Shown one piece after another: positions 14,438-44,656 of a stretch of DNA of 64,000 nt. Source of the DNA: Cloeon dipterum (lineage: Eukaryota; Arthropoda; Insecta; Ephemeroptera; Baetidae). Where the stretch lies: contig NC_088790.1 in assembly GCF_949628265.1 (NCBI RefSeq), positions 4,158,545 to 4,222,544 of the forward strand, written 5' to 3'. The notes under the pieces are model-generated. The model saw only the letters and a list, made by a program, of their open reading frames with translations. It was not told where the DNA came from and made no database searches. The position numbers and the translations under genes were made by a program. Within the stretch, counting starts at the first letter, position 1. Each line of letters starts with the position of its first letter.

Positions 14438-17400
14438 CTGCTTTGGCGCAAAGCACAACATTCGCCCCAAAGCTGCTCCTCCGCCGATGCAAACCCAATT
14501 AAACCCTGCGAGCGCCACCGGTTTTCGGTTTTTGCGATCGAGACGGGCGCGCCCCTCATGTGACACATGCAAAAAATCCTCCGCAAAGTCTTGCTCGGCT
14601 GTCACCATACATATATGACGTCAGCCAGAGATTCAATCTCTCGGGAGGCAAATGCGAGGGATCAAGCCAGCCAGCCGATTTTGTATGTTTGTCGCCGCGC
14701 GCGCGGCAATACCTGCTGCGCCGCCCTCTGTTCGCTCTCTCTCGCTCGCTCGCTCGCTTGCGTCACAAAAATACACGGGGTGGAGACGTAATTATCGGGG
14801 AAGTGCACAAGCAACCACGGAGCGCATTCACTGCCGAGTGGCAATTTGGGAAAAAGCCGAAAGTACTCTTGGATAATGAGACACCGTCTGCGCTTCGACC
14901 ACGAATTCTCTGGCGTGAGTTAGCATCGTTCCAACAACGCGGACGCACTGCGGCGGCTACCTCGCTTTCACCAACTTTTCGTTTTCTCTTAGATTCGGAA
15001 TTAATTTCGTCTGGGCTGAGAGTCTATTTTAAGATTATTTCTGGCCGGACGGGAAACTCCCCTCACTAAATATGGCAAATTAATTCTTTTTCCGGATTCC
15101 TGAACAACAATTACCAAAATTATTTACCAGAATCGTTTTTATGCGGTTTTCTACGATTATTTTCGATCTGTCAAAATGTTCTGCTCTCCACTCGCAAGAA
15201 AGAGAAATATTTCGATCAGCAATCTTATGAAAGATGACACCAGTTTCCATTAAACTGTCAGAGTTACAATTATTGAGTTCGTAGAAACGATAACTGTCTC
15301 AGTTGGCCATCATTTTGGCAAGGTATCCATCCATAAATTCATTTCAGATATTTTAGATGAATGAAAGCTTTATTTAACAGCGAAAGTTTATAACGATAAT
15401 TGTGGATATCACCCTCAATGCTCGTTTTTGCTTTAGCGGCTTGAGGTAGTATACAATTCTTCTCATCACATATGCCGAAGAAATGGTAGAAGTTAATTTT
15501 TTATCAAAGAAAATCAAGTTTAATGCGTCGGAAACTATGGGCTTGGCTCTCCTTACGGTTAAAAAAAAGGTAAAAATCGCTATAAAATGTCGCTGAGTAA
15601 TAATATTAGCAAAACGATATTTTCTATCGAAAAAAGTCTAGATCGAAACAATACTAATAATATACCTCTTGCTCTCCTTTTTTTGCGATTGGTTTGGTCA
15701 GACCAAAATCTAATTTCCTCTATGGCTACTTTGCATAGTTTTTGGACTTCAAATAACTTTGTTTGACTTTAAGGTCAAGGTCAACGATGGGCAAGCGCGT
15801 TTTAAACATTTGACCTCGGTTGCAATGACTTCCACTGCCCCGAATCGAAAATAATGGATTCCGGGCGCGTGTAGATCAACTCGAGGGTAAAATTGGAGGC
15901 GAGTGCAGTAACAAAGGCGCGTTCTCCGCAATCGATATCCCTCGGTTCAAAAGGAGGCAGCGGAATTTGACTGAGAGAAAGATGTGATGCGTGCGCCTTT
16001 GTTCTCCTTTGCACGTTTTGATACCAAGAGTCCGTCCGTCCGACCTGTGCCGTCTTTAAAAAGGCAGGCGCAAGTTCTTAATATTTCAACTGCTTCCTGC
16101 GCATTCTTCAAAGTTAGGATTGCGTTAAAGCGTCGTTTCCCGAATCAGGCTGGCGCGCACTGCATTCGCGGCGCGCGCGGTAAATACGCGAGCAAAGAAA
16201 ATATCGGAAGAAGGGAAGTTTGCTCGCGCCCTCTCCACAATGGTCTCCGCAGGAAGACGCTCTCCTTTTTGTCGTTTCGCTGACGTAAAAAGTAGCAGCG
16301 GCACCGGCAGCCGAGCCCCTTTTTTCTCGTACGCCGGGCACAATTTTTCATTCGTCATCTTGTTGTCATTCCGGCGGCAGCACTCGAGAGGGAAAAGAAG
16401 AAAGTTGTGCTCTCGCCCGCCCGCCCGCCCGCCCGCGCGCGCGTATTAAAACTCTTTCTTAATTGCCTAATCAACTGCTGCAGTCCAAAACGCCGCTCGT
16501 GTCGCACTCCGCTCCCCTGCGTTTAATTTCTGCTGCCGGGATAAATAATGAAGAAGCCGGCGCGAGAGCCGCTTAATTACGTCGGATCCAGACTAATTTG
16601 CTTCCGAGCAAACCGCCGAAACGGATTAATTGCGCTTTGTTACGCAGTTCCATCTCGTTTGAAATAGCACGGTGTCCTCGACCCTTTGACTGAAGTTTTA
16701 AAACCCCTTCAACCCTTGACCACCCTCTAAAGTAATTTTGGTTCCTTGTTTCTTTGAGCTTTTTAAATTATTTGTACCGCCCCCTTCAAATCACTCATTA
16801 GTCCATATATTAATAATCGTATTGCGAATAAACTAAAATAGAAAGAAATGCATTCAAAGGGGTGGTTTTAAGGGGATGAATTAGGGTTGGTTGGTGAAAT
16901 TGTATTTCATCTGAAGAAATGAAGCACATTACTCCTAAAGGAGCTCTACACAAGAGACAGAGTTACCAACAATGCTTTTTAGGGGTTGAATTAACAATTT
17001 TAATTTCAAACTGATGTATTTCAAGAAAAAGAGATAAAAACTAGGTGGTTTTAAAAGGCTTGAAATCGAAACAGGGTTGTAATACACTCAAAATTCATCC
17101 CTTCCGTTTAAATATATGTCAATCATCGAGAATAAGAAATGAGAATCGATTTTTACTTAAGAAAATTAATTGAATACCATCGTTTCTGATTGAAAAGGGG
17201 ATGGAAAGAGGTAGGGAATTGCAAGGGGTGAATTTCAACACTAAAATTCGATGTATAAGGGTAAAAAATTAATCAACTATAAATTTCCTCAGAATGTTGC
17301 ACAACCTTTTTCAAAGTTACAGCCGAAATTAAGCTAAGGTACCTCAAACTAAAAATTAATAAAATGCCCTTGATTTTATTGTTACGTGGAACAAATAAAT

Positions 17401-19929
17401 ACCACTCAATAAAATTTGTAGATAGAGTCACACTTTGCATAATCCCTTATGCAAATTTGAAGGCCGAACATCCATTTTTTATTATACGCTCTTGTCAGTG
17501 TGGCAATTTAAAAAATTACGTCACCCCTATTAAGAAGATTGCCGCAATTTATCACAAGCTGACGAAAAAGCAATTTCGCAGACCGATTTGCGTCTCGATA
17601 AGGAATTAAAAGGCTCAAAAGTTGCGGCGAAAGTAGTACAAGAGCCATAAAATTAAGCGCGGAATCTGCATGCAGTAATTGAATGAAGCATGTACATTGT
17701 TGGAAATTCGGTCGTAAAAGCAGCAGCAGCAGCAGCACGCCGGAGGAGGAGGAGAAGGAAAAAAACTGCAGACACAATTAAAAGCCGTAATGAAAGGGCT
17801 TTTCATTATAATGGCTGTTGCAGATGATAACAAAAATTCCTCGGCTTGCGTGACAGAAATTACAAGCGCGCGCGCTGCCACTACGGCCGGCCGGCTGGAC
17901 TGTTTCACAAACTCGCCTGCCGAGGGGTAGCTCGCTAGCTCGGGGGTTAATAAGTAAATAGTCACGCATTTGACCTGCTCACTTAACATTAGTTAACTTC
18001 CCACAGATATGGGGCGGCGAATGCGATAAAAAATACATGGCTTGCTTGCTTGCTTTTCCAGGGCAGAAGCGGCGAGACAATTAAAACGCCGCGGCGAGAG
18101 GGCGGACCATCAATTTTATTTTGTGTCACTTTCGTGCTACAAAACGTGTCCCCGCTGCGCGTGTCACTTTGATAAATGCCTGTCCATTAATAATTTTCGA
18201 GGGTTTTGCCTCAAAACCTGCGCCCTCAGAGATGATGTCTCTTTTCTGATGCCACCCGAGACCGCGTGTCAATCTGAACACTTGATAGGCACTGCTTAAT
18301 TCACTTTGCAACATACTCACGGCATTTCAACTCAATTTCTTGCCATCCCCTCAGTGATTTTTCGACCGCAATCGGATGATGAGATGCCAAAATCATAAAT
18401 ATGTATTAGGCTGCCGTTTCTGTAGGTTACAATAAATTATTTCACCATTCTTGTATTTTTGTATTCGTCAACATTCTAAGGATGTTGAATATAATTAAAA
18501 CCAGGCTTCATCCTCGTTGTCAAATTAAAGAGAAATTCGTCTTCTTTATTTCTCGACCAGTTTCGACGTCACCAAGTACGTCCTAAGGATGATTGATCAG
18601 ATTTTGAAACGTTTTCACGCACAATTGGTCGTGTCATTTGCCTCCAACCAGCGAAAAAAATGCATTTTAAACATTTATACGGGGCAGAAAAGGGTCTGAA
18701 ACCCTTAAACTACTCCAGCTATCTGAGGGAGGTCATGACCAGTCGCACGGTGTGCAGTTTATGTAATTCTGATGCTTACAAGCTGAGATTTGGTGGAAAA
18801 TGTTTTTCTTTTAAGGCCGTCACAATAAAAAGTCAAACATCGGGTTCTATTTGTCCCATTCACTAAAGCTGCATATCATTTTACTCGTCTTCACACTCCA
18901 TGATGAGCTGAATTAGTTTGAAGGAGATAAACACTCAACTATGTTGTGCAGAACATCAAAATTAAAAATTTCAAATAATGAGTTTCATGTCGAAATTTCG
19001 ATTTTAGTGACTCACAATTGAGGGCAACAGCAAAGTTGTTTGTTTTGACGAGATAAGTTCAATGCTTTGCAAATCTTTGTTCCACGACCAACCTGAACAA
19101 AAAAATATGGATTTATTACTAAAACATTCCAGGATTTTGATCTTCGGATGACCGTAATACACCCAAAAATTTGAATTTGGGTGCAAAAGTATCGAAAAAA
19201 TCCAGACCACTCGATCCAAGCACATTGCTTGGTAGACCCTTCAATTTCGTTCAAAGTTTAAGAGAAGGATAAAATATTAAAAAACAATCGAGTGGAAATC
19301 TTTCGTTTCCCCAGAAAGCAAAAAAAAAACAGCCCGCTTGCCAAATTTCCTGCGCAGCCTCGATGCGCTGGCTGCTGTCTGGCGAAACCCAATTTACGAG
19401 AAAGAGAGGATGCACGCTGCCATTTATTCGATTATTTAATATGTATGCGCCGCGCTCCTGCATTTCGCTGGCGAGGCGGTTTTTATTATATTTCCTCCGC
19501 CCTCCAGTTTGTTTATTTTGCCAGCGGATCAGCAGCGTCTCAATAAATATTCTTGTGAGTGAAAAGGGCCACTTTATTAGGGACCCGTGCATGCAAGTAT
19601 CTAGTTGTTATTAAATTTTATTTATCTTTCGCGCATAAAATGCAGCGTTTCAAGTTTTATGATACTATGGCTTATCCCGGACGTGAATTTCAAGAAATGT
19701 TGGCCTCAAAATAAAGTATTATCTTCGCTCTTGAAACAAGATAAAGTAACTCTGCGGGGTCAGCTTCTGCTCCAGATAAATCGCGTTCATTATCAATTTA
19801 ATACCATACCAATACTGCTCTACAAATAGAAACTCCTCCACCAAAACTTGCGTTCTTAAATTAAGGCCTTTTTATCTCAAAAAATTTAAGGGTTATAAAT
19901 TTTAAGAAATATCAAAATGCCATAAATTC
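14436..19929. other. Non-coding stretch, no gene recognised
   Basis: GC-rich islands at about 14500-15000, 15800-16650 and 17700-18080 alternate with AT-rich sequence (16700-17500). A CCCG-type tandem run lies near 16410-16440. An AGGTCA direct repeat without spacer is at 15772-15783. A minus-orientation fragment of the dispersed family found in the ace-1 introns lies around 18640-18800. No exon or RNA gene could be supported. Confidence 0.4.
18640..18800 (-). repeat. Fragment of the dispersed 'DR1' repeat family, minus orientation
   Basis: It contains AAAAGGGTCTGAAACCCTTAA, then CTATCTGAGGGAGGTCATGACCAG and ACGGTGTGCAGTTT. These are the reverse complement of blocks at 44830-44960 (GACTCGTCTTGACCTCCCCTAGATAGCTGAAG) and of related copies in the ace-1 introns. 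Confidence 0.55.
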
Positions 19930-20150
19930 TCCAAAAGTGGTTAAAATTAAATTTACTTCTGGGTTTTGGGAAAATTGCGTCCAGAAATGTGACGTCTTGT
20001 AGCTAGTATATAGTCTTAATTTTTTTCTACGATAGTTTTCATAAAATCAAGCTTTATTTTGGCTATATTTACAATTTTTTCGGGTTGCATAGTTTGCTGG
20101 CATCCAAGTCAATTTTTAAAACGGATTTTCCGTTAAAATAATTAAAAGTA
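19930..20150. repeat. Dispersed repeat, copy b (partner at 11.76 kb)
   Basis: See the copy at 11760-11960. The shared core starts at GGGAAAATTGCG near 19970 and runs through ATCAAGCTTTATTTTGG. Confidence 0.6.
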
Positions 20151-36911
<16,761 letters not shown>

Positions 36912-37698
36912 AACTGCAAATCCCCCGAGCAAACGGACACATAACTATATTAGAGCGCGATGACCCGTTCTTCCACTGTGGTGGACGCGCAGGAATCAAG
37001 GCATCACGCGAGACACAACACAAAATGAATCAACCCCCCGGAGAAATCGTTAATCAAGAGAAAAATGGCAAAATAATATACCTACGGTAGTGAAACACTC
37101 TCGTGAAGAAGTATATTTAATTGTGACACAGTTTAAGAGAAAAAAGTGTAATCAAAGATATTATATTTAACAAATTCTATTGAACAATGAGAGAGAGGAT
37201 GAAATTTATATTTGAAACTGCTGCCGCCGCTGCTGGAGCAAGCCCCGGTGGAGCGAGAAGATAGATCAACAGTGGCGCATTACCAGTGTTAGATGTGCTT
37301 TTTATATTGGATTCGTCCCCGTACCTCCCGAAACCCAGTGAACAAAGACAGAATCTGTAGAAGGGAAGAGTGTTATTTTGACGGCTGTAATGAAGACTGA
37401 CATTAAGTGCAGCGCATCAGTTGTTCTAAATTTTAGAAAATGCTTTGCATAGTTGATGTCAACTGGCAGGAAGGAAATCATTGGTGAGTAAAACTTTTTC
37501 TCTTTTCTATGTAGATTCAGATTTAAAAAAAAAAACTGTTTTGCCTTAGAGAGAACAGAATTTTTGTGTAAGGAAAAGCAGAATTTTACTATTTAAAAAA
37601 AGATTTTTATTACAAAAGACGGAACTTGAGCTTGAGATTTTTTGTGAGGGAGAGAACAGCCGTTTTACATTAGGAGAACGTGTTATTTTATTTTTCTA

Positions 37699-37885
37699 GA
37701 GGTCTCACTTGCGATTGCTGGCGGGACCGGCTTAGCCGATTTTTTTTGCGCGGCTGACAATATTTTAAACGTGAAGTTTGATTGTGTTTATAATGACCCA
37801 AAGGGCCGGAAGACATATTTCTCCTGCACTTTTTAATTTTTCACCGGCGGCTGGCAACATCCCACGTGAAACAAAAATTTCCGGC
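37699..37885 (+). repeat. GGCTGGCGGGACCGGC repeat, copy b
   Basis: The direct partner of 32698-32890 (see there), about 5 kb downstream and in the same orientation, with small internal deletions. Confidence 0.7.
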
Positions 37886-37984
37886 TGGCGTTGCGTTTTT
37901 ATCTTCCATAATTTCACTAATCCTGAGCAAATCTGGGTAATAATTCAAAGCATAACTCTATAGAATTTCATTTTGGATAGTGTC

Positions 37985-38020
37985 AGTCGATTCCTGAGGG
38001 TAGAATTAGGCTAGCCAATG
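37985..38020. mobile_element. Family-1 MITE, left terminus remnant
   Basis: GTCAGTCGATTCCTGAGGGT followed by AGAATTAGG matches the left terminus of family 1; no right half is present. Confidence 0.5.
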
Positions 38021-39130
38021 AAAAAATATAGAATTTGAAATCAAGAGAAACGTCAATTTCATGGATTTTATGGCACGGAAGTTGAGAACTATACAATTCC
38101 AGTTAAAATGTCGACACTTGCGGTTGGTTGTTTTATATTGAAATTAATTATGTTGTCGGCTGGTAGTGTTTTTCCTTGAAATAGGGCTCTACTGTGAAGC
38201 CGAAACTTCTCGGAAAGATTAAAGGATGGGCGTTTTGAAGCAACGAGGATGAATTATAATGTGTAACAAGAAATATCTGCAGCAGAGAGAATACTGTCAG
38301 GAACATTTTCGCAGTTGACGCGTGTGCTTGACACACATTTTCTAATTTCGCCCGCAATTGAAGGAAGGCAGGTCTCGGGAATTGGACCGATTGCCGGCTG
38401 AATAGCCAGTCGGTTTGCAAAAACAGCCGGCTGCGACGTTCGGTCTGCGTCGGATGGAAAAGTCAGTCGAACACACAAAGGGCTGCGAGATCGAGTGCAC
38501 TTGGCTCTGCAATGCATTCGAGCGTTAAGCACCCTCTCGGATTCGCAGAGTCGGCTGGCCAAATTCATTTAGCCTGCCCTCCAATCAAGCAACGCAGCGC
38601 CAAAGGTTAAAGTTTACATCAATTATTCTCAAGGGCCGCGCCACTCGGTGCGCCGCGCGCGTCTAAAAATATAATGCGCGCATACATATTCCCCTGCGCA
38701 TTCTCTCATGTCAGTCACTCATTTTTTGCGTCAATCGTGCCCTTTTCAAGTGAATGAGTCGGAGTGAGGCCAAAGTTGGAAAAACAAAACTTGCTGCCTG
38801 GCTGGCTGGCTGAAAAGCGGCAGCGCGCGCCGGACGGGTGGAGCTGTCGAGCCTCGCCACTCGTCTAATTTAAATGCCAAATCCCCTGCAAGCGCGCGAT
38901 GACTTTTTTTAAATTGACTTTTTGGCCCCACCGGGAAATGCAAACATTTTGCTTTTCACATTTAAATATCCATAACTCTGGTCGAGCTTTCGCAATCATT
39001 TGGAAATGCGCTTAAAGCACCTCAAGATAATTAATTTCCTCTTTTATATGTGAATCGAATTAAGAGAGTAATACACACAAAGGTAATTTTCTGAAATTGA
39101 AAGTATCAAGAGTTAAATTATTGACAGAAG

Positions 39131-39396
39131 CAGTTGATTCCTGAGGGTCGAATAAGGTTATTCAGCCGAATCAGTTCGACACACGTCGTGCCAAAATTCG
39201 ACGGAATCGTGTTACTTGCGCTGGCTGTCGCTGTGGCACTGCTGTATCGACCTGGCAGGCGTTTTTGTGGCACTTTTTACTAGGTTATATGCAGAAAATA
39301 TAATGGTTTTAACGTTTCCTCCGATTTACAGCAAGTCGTGTCGAATTTTAGACTGAGTAATTCGGCTGCCTAACCTCAGGAATCGATTAGCACGGT
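39131..39396. mobile_element. Foldback MITE, family 1, copy 5
   Basis: The left end CAGTTGATTCCTGAGGGTCG and right end AACCTCAGGAATCGATTAGC are inverted repeats. The interior keeps CTGGCTGTCGCTGTGGCACT and TTGTGGCACTTTTTACTAGG, but most of the left half of the inner inverted repeat is deleted. Confidence 0.7.
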
Positions 39397-41650
39397 CTAA
39401 AATTGAATTCTAGCTCTCAGTTTTGCGTGGGATTACTCAGGATCGGTGAAATTTTGAGGGGGAATAATGAAACAACACGTTCTCGTACTGTAAAGTGGCT
39501 GTTCCCTCCCTCACATAAATCCACAAGCTCAAAATGCCATCCTTAGTAATAGAAAGCTAACACCAAAGAGTGAAATTCTGCTTATTTTAACACGAAAATT
39601 CGCGTACCTTTCTGACACTCCAACTGCTGCCCTTCAAAAAAGTAATTTGTTGATTAAAATTTCATGATTGAGGTTGTGCCTGTTAAAAACTACCAAAACT
39701 AAAAATTCACAACATGGCAAGTATGCAACCGGCGCAACAGTGGTGTAGAAATCGTGCCTAACTACTTCAAATATTTAAATTTGCCTCTTTGGATAGTTCC
39801 GCTTCGCTAAAAATTCTCTTAAAACTTTTGCAAACTGTGCAGAACTCATAAAAACATAAGGAAATCCGTCCGTTATTTATTTATTTTGATCGCCAAAGTG
39901 TATTGGTTTAAATATCCTCGGCGTCTGTTCCTACGGCAGAGGCCGAGTGGCTTTCTGCTTTGAAGCCAACTTGGCTTTTAGCGTCTTAATTATTTATGAT
40001 TTGCAAATGCATTCAATGTTCCCCCAGCTCTCGGAGTTGTCTTGAAAATAACAAGCTGTTTCTCTCTTTGGTAAAAGCCCGTTTCTTTGCTCAAGCAACT
40101 CAACGGATTTCCGCCATTGTGTTTCAGGTTTCAAGGATCGTGGAAGGAGATGAATGAGATAGGAGTTCGAGGTGGACACTTGGTAAGAGGCTGCACAATT
40201 CCAACTTAGAACGCGCCATTCACGCATTTGGTCAAAAGCTCAGTCAAGTAAATTAAAAAATATGTAGCAACACTCTTCAGATTTTGACACAAAACTAATT
40301 AAACAGAGAATGCTTTTTGTCGTTGCTGTCTTCGGGAATAAGAGAAACCAAAACGGTACCAGGCTTTAAATCTCTATTGTTTTGATATCTCTCTCACAAT
40401 ACAAACTGTTATTTTGAACAATTTCGGAAACAAATAATCTATTTTGCAAAATTTCTTAGCATCGCAGCTTTTGCACTTTTGCTTGTCGTTTAAATCGACG
40501 TCCTGCGTGACGGTTTAAAGTGCAGCTAGAAAGATCTCGTACTTATCAATTCTTGTCTTTCGATTGTTCTTTTCGATTTCGCAATCGGCTATCTTGAGGT
40601 TCGTTTGGGGTGCAGACAGAAGGAAGACGGAAACAGATTGGGTTAGGCCATCGGTTACGAACATTTTCCAAATTTTTCGTGAACGCAATGATTGTTTGAC
40701 TACAGACACAGCCAGCACTCGTACACTTTTATTATTCATAAATAGAACTAAAAACTATAATGGTGGGAGTGGGAGTGTTCATTCACCAGTTGCACGACAA
40801 ATCCAGCGCTCATGTTCTGTATATTTGTTTTCTTAATTAATACGAAATACGAAACAATCGGGAAAATTCGTTCTACACTTGGTTCGCTTCCTGGATATCA
40901 TTTTTTTACCTTAGTGGGGGGAAAAATGGTGCTGCAAACTGGGTTCTTGTTGTGAAACTGGTGGTGAAAAATACATCATGCCTTGTATTATCTAAAACAC
41001 CGCTGCATATCAGAAATAAAACATATCCTATTAAGTATAATAGTAAGAGTGTAACAATTAAGAAAATGAAAGAAGTTGTTCTATAATTAAAACGATTCTC
41101 AATTACGTATAATTAATAATTAGCAGACAAATTCACACACATAAATGCAAATAAAACGAAGAAGAAAGAACTCGAGCACAACAGACAAGAAAGAAAGAAA
41201 GAAATGTTTAAAGCGAAAGTAACCCTCTCTCGAACGCTCTCTTTTCTCATCTCTTTAAATGAAAAGAATGGCTCACTCACTCGATGTCACACTCTTTTGC
41301 TTTCATTGCCGTTTTGCATGATTTCCGATCGTTACAAAGACTACTTCGCCGACTCCTTCCGTGAGTTTTTCCGTTTTGTTTCGTGTTATCAGGATTCTCA
41401 ACAACACAAAGTACGGACGCTATACGGGTTGTAAAAAAAACACACACTTTGCAGAACGACAGAGGCGCGTTTTCCCAAATACATTTGGTCTTTTCATAGA
41501 CAAACTCACACATTATTACACACTCAGTCAGTCAGTGAGAGCACAAAAGAAGCAGACCATCCACGCTCTATAAATAAATTTCACCATGAGATAAAAAAAA
41601 ATCGGATCGAAACCCAACCAGCCGAGGAAAAATTTCGTTTTTGACTCTCT
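39397..41650. other. Non-coding stretch, no gene recognised
   Basis: No exon supported. The AT-rich sequence from about 40500 on, with many AATAAA-like signals, could be a long 3' UTR of ace-1 or plain intergenic DNA. Confidence 0.35.
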
Positions 41651-41940
41651 GCCAATCAATTCCTGAGGTTAGTCGAAAGTCGAGAGAATCGTAAAAACTG
41701 TTACTTTTGGTCTAAATCTAGCAAACAAGAAAGACAAAGACCAATCAAAGAAGGTAAGATCGAGACAGCAGCGCCACAGTCCAGCCGGTAGAAGGCAGAA
41801 GTCTAGTTGCTGTTAGCTTACCTGCCTTGTCGTTGTGGCGCTGCTGTCTCGATCTTAGACCAGCAGAGAATCGCTCCCTTCTCTCTGATTGGTCGGTGGC
41901 GTTCTTGTGGCACTTTTTGCTAGATTAAACCGCCAAAGAA
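41651..41940. mobile_element. Foldback MITE, family 1, copy 6
   Basis: The left end is CCAATCAATTCCTGAGGTTAG. The inner arms face each other: GATCGAGACAGCAGCGCCAC (from about 41759) with GTGGCGCTGCTGTCTCGATC (from about 41836), and GACCAATCAAAGAAG with CTTCTCTCTGATTGGTC. The right outer terminus is lost or diverged after about 41940. The strong hairpin is directly readable. Confidence 0.75.
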
Positions 41941-42420
41941 CGTTTCTGCCGCTTTCCGGCAGCTCCTATGAACATGCTACTGTTAAAAATGAAATTCCAG
42001 TGCTCCTATTTCAGTCTCAACTGAGATTTGATTTTTTTTAATTTCATGGTAAAAACTATTTTTTGAGCAATTCGTTGTGATCTCGCTCGGAAAACTGTTA
42101 ACAGAACGCTGTAAATTCAATTGCTTACCGAATTTTGTTCTCGCGTGTTGTGATAACATAATTTAAGGGACGAAAGTTGAACGACTGCATTTTTTAGTTA
42201 TCAGCCGGTTCTTTCTTTAGAAATGTCTCGCGACTTCCTTCTCTTCCATTCCTGATCCTCGAACTTTTCTATCGATTTAAAAGCATTTTACACGGCACCC
42301 ACGCATTCTTCTTATTTTGGTAAAGACGAAGAATGAAAATATCGAACACTCTAAGACCTCTACCTGCATCAAATCGCTTGTACGTGTAAAAAGAAAAAGC
42401 GACCTGCTAAAATTGAAACT

Positions 42421-42463
42421 CACACGCAGACACACAACACACAAACACACACACTCACACACT
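42421..42463. repeat. CA-rich microsatellite
   Basis: Interrupted CACA repeats. Confidence 0.85.
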
Positions 42464-42906
42464 ATGGCTCTAGGATTAGACAATTCTTGTATAGGCCTAT
42501 TATGAAATTGTAAGAATTACGTATGCTACACAAGAGCCCAACGGATTCACGCAAAAAATGAGGAAAAAATAAAATAAATGATCAATCGACGGGACAATTC
42601 TTTCGCGGCGGGTGCAAATCGATTCGGGGCAGGAAAGAGTGAGATCGAATCAGTTGGCAAATAATTAGTTTCCGTCCTGTGCCGGGTCGGTTGCCCGCCT
42701 CGAGATCATCAGTGTTGTGTACATACAAGAATGATGATGTAATATAAAAAATATTAACTATAGCCTGTTTGTATTGAAATCACTATATAGTGCAATTGTT
42801 GGTTATAAGCATAATTAATAACTTAAACGGCAACAACAAGAGCAACAACAAGATTATTATCATTAACTGAGGGATGATGAAAATGAAGAAATGGCAAAAA
42901 CTCACT

Positions 42907-42912
42907 TACACA

Positions 42913-42943
<31 letters not shown>

Positions 42944-42962
42944 TCATTCACACACACACACG
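42907..42962. repeat. CA-rich microsatellite
   Basis: A CA run with single interruptions; the longest pure stretch is about 30 bp. Confidence 0.9.
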
Positions 42963-43389
42963 CAAATATACTGATCGCGAAAACAATGCTATAAGATACA
43001 AAAAATCTATTTGATTTGTTCAAAGAGAAAATCGAGTTATTATGGAATAAAGTAAATATAAAATAGAGCAGAAAAATCTATCTCTCACTCACTCTCTCTC
43101 AATTTTAAATAAAAGCGACAAAAAACTATCTGACAAAAAACAAATATAAAAAGTATATAATTTAAGGCCTATATTGAGGAGGTTTTATCATTCTCAAGAT
43201 TATATTGACTCACTTTAGTAGTTTTATCATCATTACATGAGCTTCGATTGAGATTATAATTAGCAAAATTTTAAATTAATCCCTAATAGAATTGGTGTTC
43301 TATTGAAAAACCTGATCAATGAGTGAAAATTCAGTATGAGAAAAGTGTTGTTTGTTAACTTCATTATTTAATGAAAATTACACATAGCT

Positions 43390-43456
43390 CACACACACAC
43401 ACACAAACACACACTAACTGATCAAAACTTAAGGACACACACACACAAACACACAC
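43390..43456. repeat. Two CA microsatellite clusters
   Basis: Two similar ACACACAC..AAACACACAC blocks separated by a short unique spacer. Confidence 0.85.
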
Positions 43457-44576
43457 CGCCTATCGCTTTTTGGAATGTATGTTATTTTTCGTTTGTGGAT
43501 AATTTCTTAAATATAATCGGATCTGGGACGTTTTTAAAAGCTAATCTTACGATAATAATAATATTAAAATTAACACGGAAAACGGTATGTTATGGACAAC
43601 ATTATTCAAACCTTTGTTGCTGTTTGTGTTTTAAGGCTCAAACTATTTTTTAGAGAAGAGTGTAAGCGGCTAGGAAAATACCAAGATATGATTCAATTGC
43701 TGTATTGATATATAATGTACTATATTGGATTATCGATTTTGTTAAACTGTTACTTCGATATGGTACGCTCAGTCATGTTTGTTTACAATAAATATTTCGC
43801 TACTAAAGAACACTGCTCGTATTATTCACCGCATTCTTCGTCCCATTCCACAGACAGTTGACGCATTTTTTTGACAAGTTCGCTCTGTCCGCAAAAATAA
43901 TCCAGTTTTTCCAGACGATATAGCTGTTTAAATTCTTAAAGTATAGCTTTGCATGCAAACAAATAAGGATATTTTGCATTGTTGTCTATGTCAAGAAGTT
44001 GTTAATTTGTGAAATTTAGTGCGAATTTTGAGGAAAAGTTTCCTAAATTTTGAAATAAATCTTAACTTGGCCCTTTTAGACTGGAAATTCCTCTAGAAAC
44101 CCCTGAATTCTCCGTTTTGGTGGGTTTTACGGGCATTTCAAAGTTTGAGAAAAATTTGAGAATGACGTAGCTTTTTCCTGGTTGATCGTCGAAAATAAAA
44201 ATATGGACACCGTTGAACTCGTCTCGTCAAGTCAAGAAACTTTTCTGCTGATCTCAAAATGGTAAGTCAAAGGACACAATAAGGCATCAAAATACGTTTT
44301 TTAGTTTAAAATTCATGCCGCGATTTTTTAACCATCTGTAGAGTGCAAAAAATTAAGTTGGGTTAGTCAATACATGGAATAGTTCTTGCTTTTATTTAAA
44401 AAAAAAATAAAGAATAAGTGCTTATTTTGGGTTTTCAATAAATGCTTACACGCCCAAATATCAGCTTCTAATGATCATATTTTCAAAAACCAAACACCGC
44501 TGGACTAGTCTTAACCAGGTCTTAACTTCCCTAAGATAGCCAAATCAGTTTAAGGGAGTTAACCTTTCAGCATCCT

Positions 44577-44656
44577 TTATGCACACTAAAAAACGTAAAT
44601 TTATTCACTTTTGTATTGTTTCCACCTAACTGCGCAACGGAGTTGACTGCTTATCA
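44577..44656 (+). repeat. Dispersed repeat segment, inverted partner at 49193-49264
   Basis: Blocks such as CTAACTGCGCAACGGAGTTGACT and AAACGTAAATTTATTCACTT are the reverse complement of 49193-49264, with few differences. Confidence 0.75.

Larger units (their letters stand above)
36912..39130 (+). other. ace-1 3' flank, possible 3' UTR with internal donor
   Basis: No coding exon. A consensus donor (GTGAGT) at 37484 lies in sequence that could be 3' UTR, so a 3' UTR intron or a further alternative exon is possible. It includes GC-rich repeat copy b (37699-37885) and the left terminus of a family-1 MITE near 37985-38005. Confidence 0.35.
41941..43800. other. AT-rich, CA-repeat-rich stretch; possible distal 3' UTR
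   Basis: No coding exon. Three CA microsatellite clusters are present and the segment ends with AATAAA at 43787-43792. This could be the distal end of a long ace-1 3' UTR, but no direct evidence connects it to the gene. Confidence 0.3.

Noticed and set aside
15442..15460. TGAGGTAGTA, the let-7 seed and 5' end
   Set aside because: The match ends after ten bases and no complementary arm forming a 60-100 nt hairpin is visible on either side.
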